Shown one piece after another: positions 1 through 5,854 of a stretch of DNA of 11,549 bases; position 1 is the stretch's first letter, and every line of letters starts with the position of its first letter. Source of the DNA: CAYVDH01 sp964450355 (GTDB taxonomy: Bacteria > Bacteroidota > Bacteroidia > NS11-12g > UBA955). Below the pieces are notes generated by a model. It was given only the letters and a program-made list of their open reading frames with translations, made no database searches and was not told where the DNA came from. The DNA lies in contig CAYVDH010000110.1 in NCBI GenBank assembly GCA_964450355.1, positions 1 through 11,549 of the forward strand. The letters are read 5' to 3'. The position numbers and the translations under genes were made by a program.

Positions 1-220
1 TATCAATGAGGGTTTTAATTGAATCAACAATTAATACCATTAATAGCAATGTGACCCATGCATTAAATGCAAAATGGGAGTGAGACTGTTGAAGTTGTTT
101 TTGTTGTAAAATTGGTAATTCAAATACAATTTTATACCTCATTATTACACCAATAAATGCTACAACAATGAAATTAAACAATGTTATTTTATACCAATTG
201 TATTTAAACAAATTTGCCAA
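1..220 (-). CDS. Membrane protein, N-terminal part only (runs off the left edge)
   Basis: An open frame of 73 codons starts at a TTG (218-220) placed directly after the TAA of the Crp/Fnr-type regulator and stays open to the window edge. The in-frame codon before the TTG is that TAA, so TTG is the furthest possible start; the first in-frame ATG is about 29 codons in and would cut away the first hydrophobic helix. The peptide has one hydrophobic segment at about residues 13-29, a polar stretch rich in Gln, the motif HSHFAFNAW at about 53-61, and a second hydrophobic segment at about 61-71. The His-containing motif at the start of a helix recalls membrane proteins with haem or metal ligands (haem-copper-oxidase-like), but this is only a resemblance. 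The direct abutment argues for co-transcription with the regulator. The function is not identified. Confidence 0.6.
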   Translation of the reverse strand, partial: MANLFKYNWYKITLFNFIVVAFIGVIMRYKIVFELPILQQKQLQQSHSHFAFNAWVTLLLMVLIVDSIKTLID

Positions 221-805
221 TTAAAAATATACTTTATGTTTAATGATTTCAACTGTTTTTTTATCATTAAGTTTAGTAAGAGTTCTAATTACAGTTTCAA
301 CTCTTAACCCAGTTAAATCAGCAATTTGTTGTCGGGTATATTCTATTTGTATTTTTTTTTGATTTTCCCCTTTGATGATATTGAACAGTTTTAATATTTT
401 TTCTTCGGGGTTGTTGCTATTTAAAATTTGTATATTCAAAGCCTTATTATAAATTCTTTCGGCAAAAGTATATAACATTGTTTGTGAAATTTTATGATTT
501 TGGTCAAGTATTCCTAAAAAAATTTCTTTTGATATTCTAATAATGGTTGTATCAATTATTGCTATTGCTGTACTTGGATAGCTTTTGCCTAATAATAGTG
601 GGGGTTCTCCAAAAGATTGATTATCCGTAAATAACCCTTGAGTGAATTCTTTTCCGTCATCATTTGTGGAAAATAGCCTTATACATCCCTTTTTTATAAT
701 ATAAAAACACCTAGGTTCATCATCTTCTTTGAAAATAATATCATTTTTTAAATAAGATTTTTCCGAACCACCAAGTTGAATGAATTTTTCTAGTTCAAAT
801 TCCAT
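221..805 (-). CDS. Crp/Fnr-family transcriptional regulator
   Basis: A 194-residue protein with the Crp/Fnr layout: an N-terminal cyclic-nucleotide-binding-type beta barrel (about 20-110), a dimerisation helix (about 105-127), and a C-terminal winged helix-turn-helix whose recognition region is at about 156-180 (TRQQIADLTGLRVETVIRTL). The loop that binds phosphate in true cAMP receptors is present as FGEPPLLLG (65-73), but the Arg expected in the following segment is missing (YPSTA). cAMP binding is therefore doubtful. Only two Cys occur (33 and 41), with no N-terminal Cys cluster, so it is not an iron-sulfur Fnr. It lies 35 bp downstream of the WG-repeat gene on the same strand and directly upstream of a membrane-protein gene that it may control. 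A palindrome and a TAnnTTTG element lie just before its ATG, which suggests its own promoter and possibly autoregulation. Ligand and targets are unknown. Confidence 0.9.
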   Translation of the reverse strand: MEFELEKFIQLGGSEKSYLKNDIIFKEDDEPRCFYIIKKGCIRLFSTNDDGKEFTQGLFTDNQSFGEPPLLLGKSYPSTAIAIIDTTIIRISKEIFLGILDQNHKISQTMLYTFAERIYNKALNIQILNSNNPEEKILKLFNIIKGENQKKIQIEYTRQQIADLTGLRVETVIRTLTKLNDKKTVEIIKHKVYF

Positions 806-806
806 A

Positions 807-820
807 ACCTTGGCAAAGGT
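807..820. promoter_or_regulatory. 14-bp near-perfect palindrome just upstream of the Crp/Fnr-type gene
   Basis: ACCTTGGCAAAGGT reads ACCTTTGCCAAGGT on the other strand, so 12 of 14 positions are symmetric (arms ACCTT/AAGGT). It starts one base upstream of the regulator's ATG (803-805) and overlaps the candidate -7 element. Dyad symmetry at this place fits an operator bound by a dimer such as the Crp/Fnr protein itself. It does not match the E. coli Crp (TGTGA/TCACA) or Fnr (TTGAT/ATCAA) half sites. It could also form a small RNA hairpin in a transcript read through from the WG-repeat gene. Confidence 0.4.
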
Positions 821-821
821 A
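814..821 (-). promoter_or_regulatory. Candidate Bacteroidota -7 promoter element for the Crp/Fnr-type gene
   Basis: On the minus strand this reads TACCTTTG, an exact match to the Bacteroidota -7 consensus TAnnTTTG, with eight bases between it and the ATG. The transcript would be nearly leaderless. No convincing -33 TTG is seen at the usual distance, so confidence is modest. Confidence 0.35.
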
Positions 822-840
822 TATTTTATTCCTAATATAA

Positions 841-2121
841 TTACTTGCTAGGTTCCCATACGTATTTACCATTGATATCAATGTAACCAATTGCGTCATC
901 TTTTTCAATTTTACTTAAACCATTAGTAAAATATCCAGGTGCTTTTTTAAATTTAGGGTTAACAATGTATTTACCAGAAGCATCTATAAATCCCCACAGT
1001 TCTTCAGTTTGTACACTGCATCTTCCTTCTGAAAAATTTCCTGCATCATCTAAATCTGCTAATGAAAACAAAACACTGCCAGTAGTATTAATGCATTTCC
1101 AATTACCTCCAATGATATTGATGGTGCCAAAATAACCTTGTTCTACCTTTCCACCTTCACATACCATGGCTTTCCCTTCATAGAATGAATTTACTTTAGT
1201 GTATTTACAAGCAATGGCTATTTTTCCAGTTTGGTTCATAAATCCCCACAATTTTGTTACTGTATCTTGTACGACTAACAAACCTTCTTTTGAAAATTTT
1301 GAATAAGAAAAAAAGAAATCTCTTTTGTACTTTCCAAATGGACCAGCTACCACTTTCCCTGTGTTGTCTATGATTTTCCAAACTGGAGAATTCCCTGCAT
1401 CGCTTACTTGGTATTGGTTGTTGTCTTCAATGGTATTGATGCTGTAATATTTGGGTTGAATTATCCAATTTCCTTTGTCATCTATTACCCCATAATTTCC
1501 ACTTTTTTCTGTTTGCGCTATAGCTTTTCCATTTTCAAAAGATTTAATGGTGTAAAATGTTTTGGAACATTCTGTTTTTGTTTTAAGATTGATGAATCCT
1601 TGAGTATTGTCATCCAGTTTGTAAATAAAATATTGACCATTTAATCCACCACTAAATACTGGTGTTTGATACTCCTTCTCCATGATTTTTTTTCCTGTTT
1701 TGTCTATGATGATGTATTTGTCGTCAAATCCAAAATCAAGTGCAGCATACCAATCATCTTCATCTTCATCTCCATCTTCTCCAACTTCTTTGATAGTTAC
1801 TGCTGCATAACCGTATTCATTAAAATTAACTTCATTTTTATATTTAGCTTCAATAATCACTTTACCTGTTAAATCCATGACTCCCCATGCTCCATTTTTT
1901 TTAAAACTAATGTATCCATTTGAACAAGTAGGTAATTTATATGTTTCTATTTTATCGTAAATACACGATACGATGAGTTCTCCTTTGGAGTTAATGTATC
2001 CGCTTTTGTCATCCTTTAATACAGTAAATAAACAACTGTTAGAAGGAGCAGATTGTTTTGTGTGGCTGCTAAATCCTAAAAAAGCAAAAATTAAAAGACT
2101 GAGTTTAAATAAGTTTTTCAT
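841..2121 (-). CDS. Exported WG-repeat protein
   Basis: A 426-residue protein with a Sec-type signal peptide (charged MKNLFK, hydrophobic stretch to about residue 17, no lipobox Cys) followed by about ten copies of the WG beta repeat (PF14903-type). Each unit resembles 'WGfiDktGkivi-pkY'. Clear units begin near residues 41, 79, 136, 210, 248, 292, 341, 376 and 411, with weaker ones between. Inside the third unit region is a very acidic insert (about 114-123, mostly Asp/Glu). WG-repeat proteins are common in Bacteroidota and are generally thought to form extended beta structures. A specific role is not known and none can be read from the sequence. The gene lies between the archaemetzincin-like lipoprotein gene (107 bp upstream) and the Crp/Fnr-type gene (35 bp downstream), all on one strand. 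The ATG start is supported by the signal peptide that follows it. Confidence 0.88.
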   Translation of the reverse strand: MKNLFKLSLLIFAFLGFSSHTKQSAPSNSCLFTVLKDDKSGYINSKGELIVSCIYDKIETYKLPTCSNGYISFKKNGAWGVMDLTGKVIIEAKYKNEVNFNEYGYAAVTIKEVGEDGDEDEDDWYAALDFGFDDKYIIIDKTGKKIMEKEYQTPVFSGGLNGQYFIYKLDDNTQGFINLKTKTECSKTFYTIKSFENGKAIAQTEKSGNYGVIDDKGNWIIQPKYYSINTIEDNNQYQVSDAGNSPVWKIIDNTGKVVAGPFGKYKRDFFFSYSKFSKEGLLVVQDTVTKLWGFMNQTGKIAIACKYTKVNSFYEGKAMVCEGGKVEQGYFGTINIIGGNWKCINTTGSVLFSLADLDDAGNFSEGRCSVQTEELWGFIDASGKYIVNPKFKKAPGYFTNGLSKIEKDDAIGYIDINGKYVWEPSK

Positions 2122-2143
2122 GTTTAATATTTATTGATTGGTT

Positions 2144-2174
2144 CAAATTAAGGCATAAGTTTTTATTAAAACAA
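2144..2174 (-). promoter_or_regulatory. Candidate promoter of the WG-repeat gene
   Basis: On the minus strand a TTG (2172-2174) is followed after 20 bases by TTAATTTG (2144-2151), one mismatch from TAnnTTTG, with 22 bases from there to the ATG. The -33 triplet overlaps a short palindrome, AATTCA-T-TGAATT (2173-2185), which could be a protein-binding site but is also the kind of symmetry expected by chance in AT-rich DNA. Confidence 0.3.
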
Positions 2175-2204
2175 TTCATTGAATTAAAATACTACATTTG
2201 AGTT

Positions 2205-2223
2205 ATGTCCGTAAAATGGACGT
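2205..2223 (-). other. Small hairpin just after the archaemetzincin-like gene
   Basis: The arms ATGTCC and GGACGT pair over six positions (one T-G wobble in the RNA) around a seven-base loop, five bases beyond the stop codon of the archaemetzincin-like gene. No U-run follows on the minus strand, so it is not a standard intrinsic terminator. It could protect the 3' end of the message or weakly separate this gene from the WG-repeat gene. Its significance is uncertain. Confidence 0.25.
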
Positions 2224-2228
2224 GTTCA

Positions 2229-2825
2229 TTACAATTTCCAATTTCTTTTTTTTAAGTGGTTTTTACAATCTGTACAAAATTCTTTTTCTTCATCTGTAGG
2301 GTTTTTACCTTCAGCATCCCTCAAATAACACCATTTGTTTTTACAATGGGGCAATCCTTGAGTATGAGCTAGTTCATGTATTACTACTTTGTAATATTGT
2401 AGATATAAATTGTTTTTATTCAATCTATATGTTGAAGCAATACAAGCATTGCCAGGACAATAAGCCAATCCCATTACTCCCCAATCCTTGTGTTGTTCAT
2501 TTTGTGTACTGATGTCTTTATAAGTTAAACCTATTAATACAGTGTCTCTTTTGTGTTTTTTGGATAAAAAGTGTATTAAACTGTCTGCACGGTATCTATT
2601 TCTTGGAGAGTAATATGCAGAAGTTGGAAATGGGATTTCGGAATTTAAATGGATATTTGGCAATATGATTTTTAATTGATTATAAATAAAGTTAATTTCG
2701 TTTTTTTTCATGCCTTCAAATGGTTGTAAAATATACACCATTTGACTTGCTTTCGGTAGCTTGGAGTCATTACAACCTAAATTCAATACAACAAAGAATA
2801 GTAAAATAGAAAATTGAGTTTTCAT
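2229..2825 (-). CDS. Archaemetzincin-like (peptidase M54) lipoprotein
   Basis: A 198-residue protein (numbering from the chosen ATG) with a lipoprotein signal peptide ending in the lipobox LNLGC, the lipidated Cys being residue 18. Near the C-terminus is the metzincin zinc site HELAHTQGLPHC (150-161): three His ligands and the catalytic Glu151. It is followed by Cys166 and a CTDC pair (Cys184, Cys187). This His motif plus four-Cys arrangement is the signature of archaemetzincins, zinc peptidases with a second structural zinc. Two points differ from the published archaemetzincin pattern: the conserved Met after the second Cys is Leu here, and the last spacer is about two residues shorter. The frame can also start at GTG 2843, but ATG 2825 gives a cleaner signal peptide and leaves the candidate promoter outside the gene. 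The lipobox predicts anchoring to the periplasmic or outer face of a membrane. Substrate unknown. Confidence 0.85.
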   Translation of the reverse strand: MKTQFSILLFFVVLNLGCNDSKLPKASQMVYILQPFEGMKKNEINFIYNQLKIILPNIHLNSEIPFPTSAYYSPRNRYRADSLIHFLSKKHKRDTVLIGLTYKDISTQNEQHKDWGVMGLAYCPGNACIASTYRLNKNNLYLQYYKVVIHELAHTQGLPHCKNKWCYLRDAEGKNPTDEEKEFCTDCKNHLKKRNWKL

Positions 2826-2831
2826 TGTTTT

Positions 2832-2839
2832 CAAATTTA
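2832..2839 (-). promoter_or_regulatory. Candidate -7 element for the archaemetzincin-like gene
   Basis: On the minus strand this reads TAAATTTG, an exact TAnnTTTG match, six bases before the ATG at 2825. The nearest upstream TTG (2865-2867) is about 25 bases away, longer than usual. If the element is real, the GTG at 2843 lies upstream of the transcript start and cannot be used. Confidence 0.35.
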
Positions 2840-2907
2840 ACACAATTTAGTATTCTTTTTTTAGCAATTTCATTTTGTGAAACTATCAATGGTGTTTATG
2901 TAAATAG

Positions 2908-2938
2908 TTGGTTATTTTATATTTTATGTTCAAATTTG
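2908..2938 (+). promoter_or_regulatory. Candidate promoter of the mucin/glycosyltransferase operon
   Basis: A TTG (2908-2910) is followed after 20 bases by CAAATTTG (2931-2938), one mismatch from TAnnTTTG, ending ten bases before the ATG of the first operon gene. The 123-bp gap between the divergent starts (2826-2948) would hold both this promoter and that of the archaemetzincin-like gene. Confidence 0.3.
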
Positions 2939-2948
2939 TAAATTAATC

Positions 2949-3854
2949 ATGAGTAAAATAACCTTTGTTACAGCTTTGTATTACAGCGATTTTGTGGATG
3001 TAATAGGAGGCAGGGGTTACGATACTGCGTATTATTATCCTAACATTAAATCATTGTGTAAATTGGATGCTAATTTGATAATTTACACCCATCTAAGGGA
3101 GAAATATAAATTAATAGAAGCGTTAGAAAACATTGGTTTTGCCAATTATTTAATCAGAGTTTTGGAATTTGAAGATTTCCCTCACCATCAATACATCATT
3201 CAACATAAAAAAGCATTGTATTTTGATCAAAAAAATGAAATTGTCAACGACAGGTGTCACCATGTATTTTGGCAAAAACCATTGTGGTTGGCAGATGAAA
3301 TTAAAACCAATTCATTTGATTCAGAATTTTATCTTTGGATTGACATAGGCTTATTTCATCATGGTATTTTTCCTGAGAGTATAGGAGGGACTGAAAGGTA
3401 TATTACTATGCCGGATGAATATTATTATCCTCAAAATAAAAACAATATTTTCACTCCCAATTTAAGAATAGGAATAGAAAATTTTTTAGAATTTAATCAA
3501 TCCATCTTTTTAGCATTAATTTCAAATAATAAACAAAAAAAAATAGAAGATTTATTTAGTAATTATGCCAATGAAATCATACACATTGTTGCAGGTATGT
3601 TTGGGGGCACTCATCAATTAATGTTAGATTTTGCTTATGAATTCAATGAAGAACTTCAGAAAATGATAAATAAAAATGAGTTTTTTCTTGAAGAGCCATT
3701 GATGACTAATGTGTTGATAAACAACAAACAAAAATTTTCAAGCTTGCCATTTACTCATTTTGCACACTCCGTTGAGAACAACCCTTGTTACATTCCTAGA
3801 GAAATGAATCAATATTCTTTTTGGGAAGTGTTTAATAATTTACATTATTATTAA
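2949..3854 (+). CDS. HtrL/YibB-like putative glycosyltransferase
   Basis: A 301-residue protein without signal peptide or membrane helix, so probably cytoplasmic. Its overall pattern fits the HtrL/YibB (WlaTC-HtrL) family: an N-terminal strand ITFVTALYY (4-12), LIIYTH (43-48), a central YLWIDIG (128-134) in the place of the family's 'W-x-D-x-G' motif, then GMFGG (216-220), and an acidic EEP (248-250) before the C-terminal part. The same blocks recur in the N-terminal third of the last gene of the operon (WLDAG, GGFFGG, GTEES), so the two are paralogous domains. Relatives are found in LPS/capsule loci and are regarded as sugar-nucleotide-dependent glycosyltransferases; WID would be the metal-binding acidic motif (family knowledge plus inference). 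It is the first gene of the operon, 22 bp ahead of the first mucin-like gene. Sugar and acceptor are unknown, and family assignment is by motif only. Confidence 0.7.
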   Translation: MSKITFVTALYYSDFVDVIGGRGYDTAYYYPNIKSLCKLDANLIIYTHLREKYKLIEALENIGFANYLIRVLEFEDFPHHQYIIQHKKALYFDQKNEIVNDRCHHVFWQKPLWLADEIKTNSFDSEFYLWIDIGLFHHGIFPESIGGTERYITMPDEYYYPQNKNNIFTPNLRIGIENFLEFNQSIFLALISNNKQKKIEDLFSNYANEIIHIVAGMFGGTHQLMLDFAYEFNEELQKMINKNEFFLEEPLMTNVLINNKQKFSSLPFTHFAHSVENNPCYIPREMNQYSFWEVFNNLHYY

Positions 3855-3862
3855 TAAATTTG
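3855..3862 (+). promoter_or_regulatory. Possible internal -7 element before the first mucin-like gene
   Basis: TAAATTTG is an exact TAnnTTTG match lying immediately after the first gene's stop codon and 14 bases before the next ATG. No -33 TTG is found at normal spacing. It could give extra transcription of the abundant structural proteins compared with the upstream enzyme. Confidence 0.25.
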
Positions 3863-3876
3863 CTAAAACTAAAATC

Positions 3877-4950
3877 ATGGATAAAAGGAAATTTATTAAA
3901 GCATTTTTAATTAGCTTAGGTTTTTATAAAGCCACTAAATCTAAAGCTGAAGAGCAGCAAATACTTGAACAAATTAAGTATGAAATGGCGCCAAATGCTA
4001 CTTTGACTCCAACACCCTCCAGCACAACTTCAGCTTCTCCTTCAAGTTCTAGGACGCCAACTAATTCACCATCTAGTTCACTATCAAACACTCCTTCAAT
4101 TTCAATTACACCTTCCATTACTCCAACTAGAACTAGAACCCCCAATGTAACACCCACTAGAACTCCTACTTCAACACCAACCAATACGCCCTCTATAAGT
4201 ATTACATCAACGCCATCTACTTCAACATCTCCATCTACTTCACCATCTACTTCACCATCTACTTCACCATCTTCATCTACCTCACCATCTTCATCTACTT
4301 CACCATCGCCATCTACTTCAATTTCATCATCTATCACCCCATCTACCTCAATAAGCATTACTCCTTCTGCAACCCCTTCAGTATCTTCATTATTGCCTAT
4401 TAAATTGTTGTTTTTCGAAGCTAATTGGAATGGCTTTAATTCAGTTCAAATTTCATTTGCTACTGCATTGGAACAAAACAACAAAGGGTTTGAAATATTA
4501 AGAAGTGAAAACCAAAATGCTTTTAAATCAATTAAATGGATTAATGGGAATGTCAATTCAAACCAAATAATCAAATATCAATACATTGATAATCAAATTG
4601 TAAAATCAAACCAATACAGCTATGTTTTAATTCAATATGATTTAGATGGAATTAAAAATACATTAGCAAACGCCTCTATAGAATCGTTTTCAAATGAAAT
4701 CATTGTAGGTGAAGTTTCACCCAATCCAATGGACAATAATGGAAGTATAAAGGTTCAAAGCCACATTAAGTCTATCTATAAATTGAATGTGTATAACATA
4801 GTAGGGGCAATGATTTTAACACTAGATGGTAACATTGTTCCTGGAGAAAATACTATCAATTTTAATTTATCAAACTTACAACCAGGAATATACTACCTAA
4901 CTATGATTATAAATCAAAATCAATTCAAAAGAAACATCATCATAAACTAA
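3877..4950 (+). CDS. Mucin-like Ser/Thr/Pro-rich protein secreted by T9SS (first copy)
   Basis: A 357-residue protein in four parts. Residues 1-24 form an N-terminal export signal, MDKRKFIKAFLISLGF followed by a short basic/polar stretch; KRKFIK resembles a Tat motif with Lys for the first Arg. Residues 42-170 are almost only Ser, Thr and Pro, with PSTS/SPSTSP and TPTRTP units, and are expected to be disordered and a good O-glycan acceptor. Residues 172-270 begin LPIKLLFFEA and continue ATALEQNNKGFEILRS and YDLDG, the pattern of the beta-sandwich often found before T9SS sorting domains. Residues 279-357 are a type A T9SS sorting domain (SPNPMDN, YNIVG, LSNLQPGIYYL, final KRNIIIN). The protein should be exported to the periplasm, moved across the outer membrane by T9SS and attached or released. 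It is probably the structural product of the operon and the acceptor for its glycosyltransferases (inference). Confidence 0.88.
   Translation: MDKRKFIKAFLISLGFYKATKSKAEEQQILEQIKYEMAPNATLTPTPSSTTSASPSSSRTPTNSPSSSLSNTPSISITPSITPTRTRTPNVTPTRTPTSTPTNTPSISITSTPSTSTSPSTSPSTSPSTSPSSSTSPSSSTSPSPSTSISSSITPSTSISITPSATPSVSSLLPIKLLFFEANWNGFNSVQISFATALEQNNKGFEILRSENQNAFKSIKWINGNVNSNQIIKYQYIDNQIVKSNQYSYVLIQYDLDGIKNTLANASIESFSNEIIVGEVSPNPMDNNGSIKVQSHIKSIYKLNVYNIVGAMILTLDGNIVPGENTINFNLSNLQPGIYYLTMIINQNQFKRNIIIN
4213..4320 (+). repeat. 12/18-bp tandem repeats coding for PSTS units
   Basis: Copies of CCATCTACTTCA (4213-4224, then three in a row at 4231-4266) pass into three 18-bp versions (4267-4320) with an extra TCATCT or CCATCG. 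All units are multiples of three and in frame, encoding residues 113-148. Copies are nearly identical in DNA, which suggests recent expansion by slippage. Gain or loss of units would change the length of the Ser/Thr/Pro stalk without breaking the gene. Confidence 0.9.
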
Positions 4951-4971
4951 AAACTAAAACTAAAAACTAAA
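4944..4971 (+). repeat. A(4-5)CT repeat in the leader of the second mucin-like gene
   Basis: The 21-bp gap and the end of the previous gene consist of repeated AAACTAAAAACT units running into the ATG at 4972. The first mucin-like gene has a shorter form, CTAAAACTAAAA (3863-3874), just before its own ATG. The A-rich leader suits SD-independent initiation typical of Bacteroidota, and the shared motif supports duplication of the gene's 5' end together with its leader. Confidence 0.55.
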
Positions 4972-5847
4972 ATGGAAAAAAGAAAATTTTTAAAAGGAAT
5001 CTTATTAAGTCTGGGTTTTGCATTAGGTAAAACCGTAAAATCAAAAACGATTATCCCTTCTGATTTAACTGCACCTAATGCATCGGCAACACCTTCACCA
5101 ACAACAACCCCTAATAGTTCAGCAACCAGCACGCCTTCATACAGTGGCAAACCTTCTAGTACACCTACAGCGACATATAAATGGGATGGAAGTGCCTCAC
5201 CAACTCCAAGCACCACGCCTTCGTACAGTGGGAAACCATCGAGTACACCCACTGCAACTTATAAATGGGATGGAAGTGCTTCTCCTTCTGCTTCACCTAC
5301 CAACAAAGAATCTGCAACACCATCTACTACACCAACTGCTACACCATCAGCTACACCATCTAACACTACTTCAAATACACCCATTGCTTCTCAAATGCAA
5401 TTGCCATCAGCTAGTCCAATATTAAATGTATCCTCTACACCTACTAGCACTCCTATAATCAATCCATCAGCGACTTCTACTCCTTTTATATTTCCTTCGA
5501 ATTCACGTACTCCTTCCAATTCTGTTTTATTATTAGCCTCTAGAACTATAACTCCAACTAAAAACAATACATCAACCAATGTTTTTGATTCTAAAATTAA
5601 AATCAGTGAAGCATACCCAAATCCAGTTAGTAACGACATATTACTTGATGTGGATATAAACCAAAATGCCTATTTACAAATAGATGTAGTTAATTATGAA
5701 GGTAAAACCATCAGTAAAAATACAGTTTATGTTTCAAGTGGTAAACAAACCATCAGCATAGCTTCTAATGAACTTAGTTCTGGAATTTATTTTTGTAAAA
5801 TCAACTACAATGGTAATTCAACAGTTAAGAAATTTGTAAAATTGTAA
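4972..5847 (+). CDS. Mucin-like Ser/Thr/Pro-rich protein secreted by T9SS (second copy)
   Basis: A 291-residue protein. Its N-terminus (MEKRKFLKGILLSLGF, 1-16) matches that of the preceding gene at most positions, including the Tat-like KRKF(L/I)K and SLGF. Residues 33-200 are rich in Ser, Thr and Pro (TPSATPS-type units) and contain a 23-residue block that occurs twice without any change (54-76 and 82-104) with a YKWDG core. Residues 208-291 are a T9SS sorting domain (SEAYPNPVSND, NYEGKTIS, LSSGIYFCKI, final KKFVKL). Unlike the first copy it has no beta-sandwich before the sorting domain. It is expected to be exported and displayed or released at the cell surface. Placed between the first mucin-like gene and the GT60/GT34 fusion gene (7 bp away), it is a likely acceptor for that enzyme (inference). 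The two mucin-like proteins are paralogues that diverged in the central part. Confidence 0.88.
   Translation: MEKRKFLKGILLSLGFALGKTVKSKTIIPSDLTAPNASATPSPTTTPNSSATSTPSYSGKPSSTPTATYKWDGSASPTPSTTPSYSGKPSSTPTATYKWDGSASPSASPTNKESATPSTTPTATPSATPSNTTSNTPIASQMQLPSASPILNVSSTPTSTPIINPSATSTPFIFPSNSRTPSNSVLLLASRTITPTKNNTSTNVFDSKIKISEAYPNPVSNDILLDVDINQNAYLQIDVVNYEGKTISKNTVYVSSGKQTISIASNELSSGIYFCKINYNGNSTVKKFVKL
5131..5283 (+). repeat. 84-bp coding repeat, two copies, identical in protein but not in DNA
   Basis: Copies at 5131-5199 and 5215-5283 are offset by 84 bp (28 codons). Each core has 23 codons specifying the same 23 residues, including Y-S-G-K, T-Y-K-W-D-G and S-A-S. Ten codons differ between copies, all at third positions and all synonymous (for example TCA/TCG, GGC/GGG, GCG/GCA). 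The 15 bp between cores encode PTPST. Confidence 0.93.
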
Positions 5848-5854
5848 TTGATTT

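Noticed and set aside
221..805. Oxygen-sensing Fnr with an iron-sulfur cluster
   Set aside because: Only two Cys are present and neither is in an N-terminal cluster.
1408..1872. Two plus-strand open frames of 78 and 68 residues rich in Phe, Ile and Val
   Set aside because: They lie wholly inside the WG-repeat gene on the other strand; the hydrophobic look comes from reading the complement of an AT-rich coding region.
2826..2843. GTG at 2843 as start of the archaemetzincin-like gene
   Set aside because: ATG at 2825 gives a typical lipoprotein signal peptide, and a TAnnTTTG element lies between the two, so the GTG is probably not transcribed.
3924..4358. Open frame on the minus strand with Val/Glu/Asp/Gly repeats
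   Set aside because: It is the antisense shadow of the Ser/Thr/Pro repeat region; low-complexity codons keep all frames open, and the sense protein has clear export and sorting domains.
4947..5252. Minus-strand open frame opposite the second mucin-like gene
   Set aside because: Antisense shadow of the repeat-rich coding region with no recognisable domain.
4213..5283. CRISPR-like or mobile-element repeats
   Set aside because: All repeats are in frame within coding sequence, lack unique spacers of constant length, and no cas, transposase or terminal inverted repeats are present.
5078..5425. Plus-strand open frame rich in His, Gln and Leu
   Set aside because: A shifted reading of the ACA/CCA-rich mucin-like gene; composition is an artefact of the repeats.
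5391..5639. Minus-strand open frame opposite the second mucin-like gene
   Set aside because: Another antisense shadow without domain or initiation signal.
3877..5847. Phage fibre or collar proteins, because similar Pro/Ser/Thr repeats occur in phage and large-virus proteins
   Set aside because: Both proteins end in bacterial T9SS sorting domains and no phage genes are nearby; transfer of parts from viruses remains possible but unsupported here.
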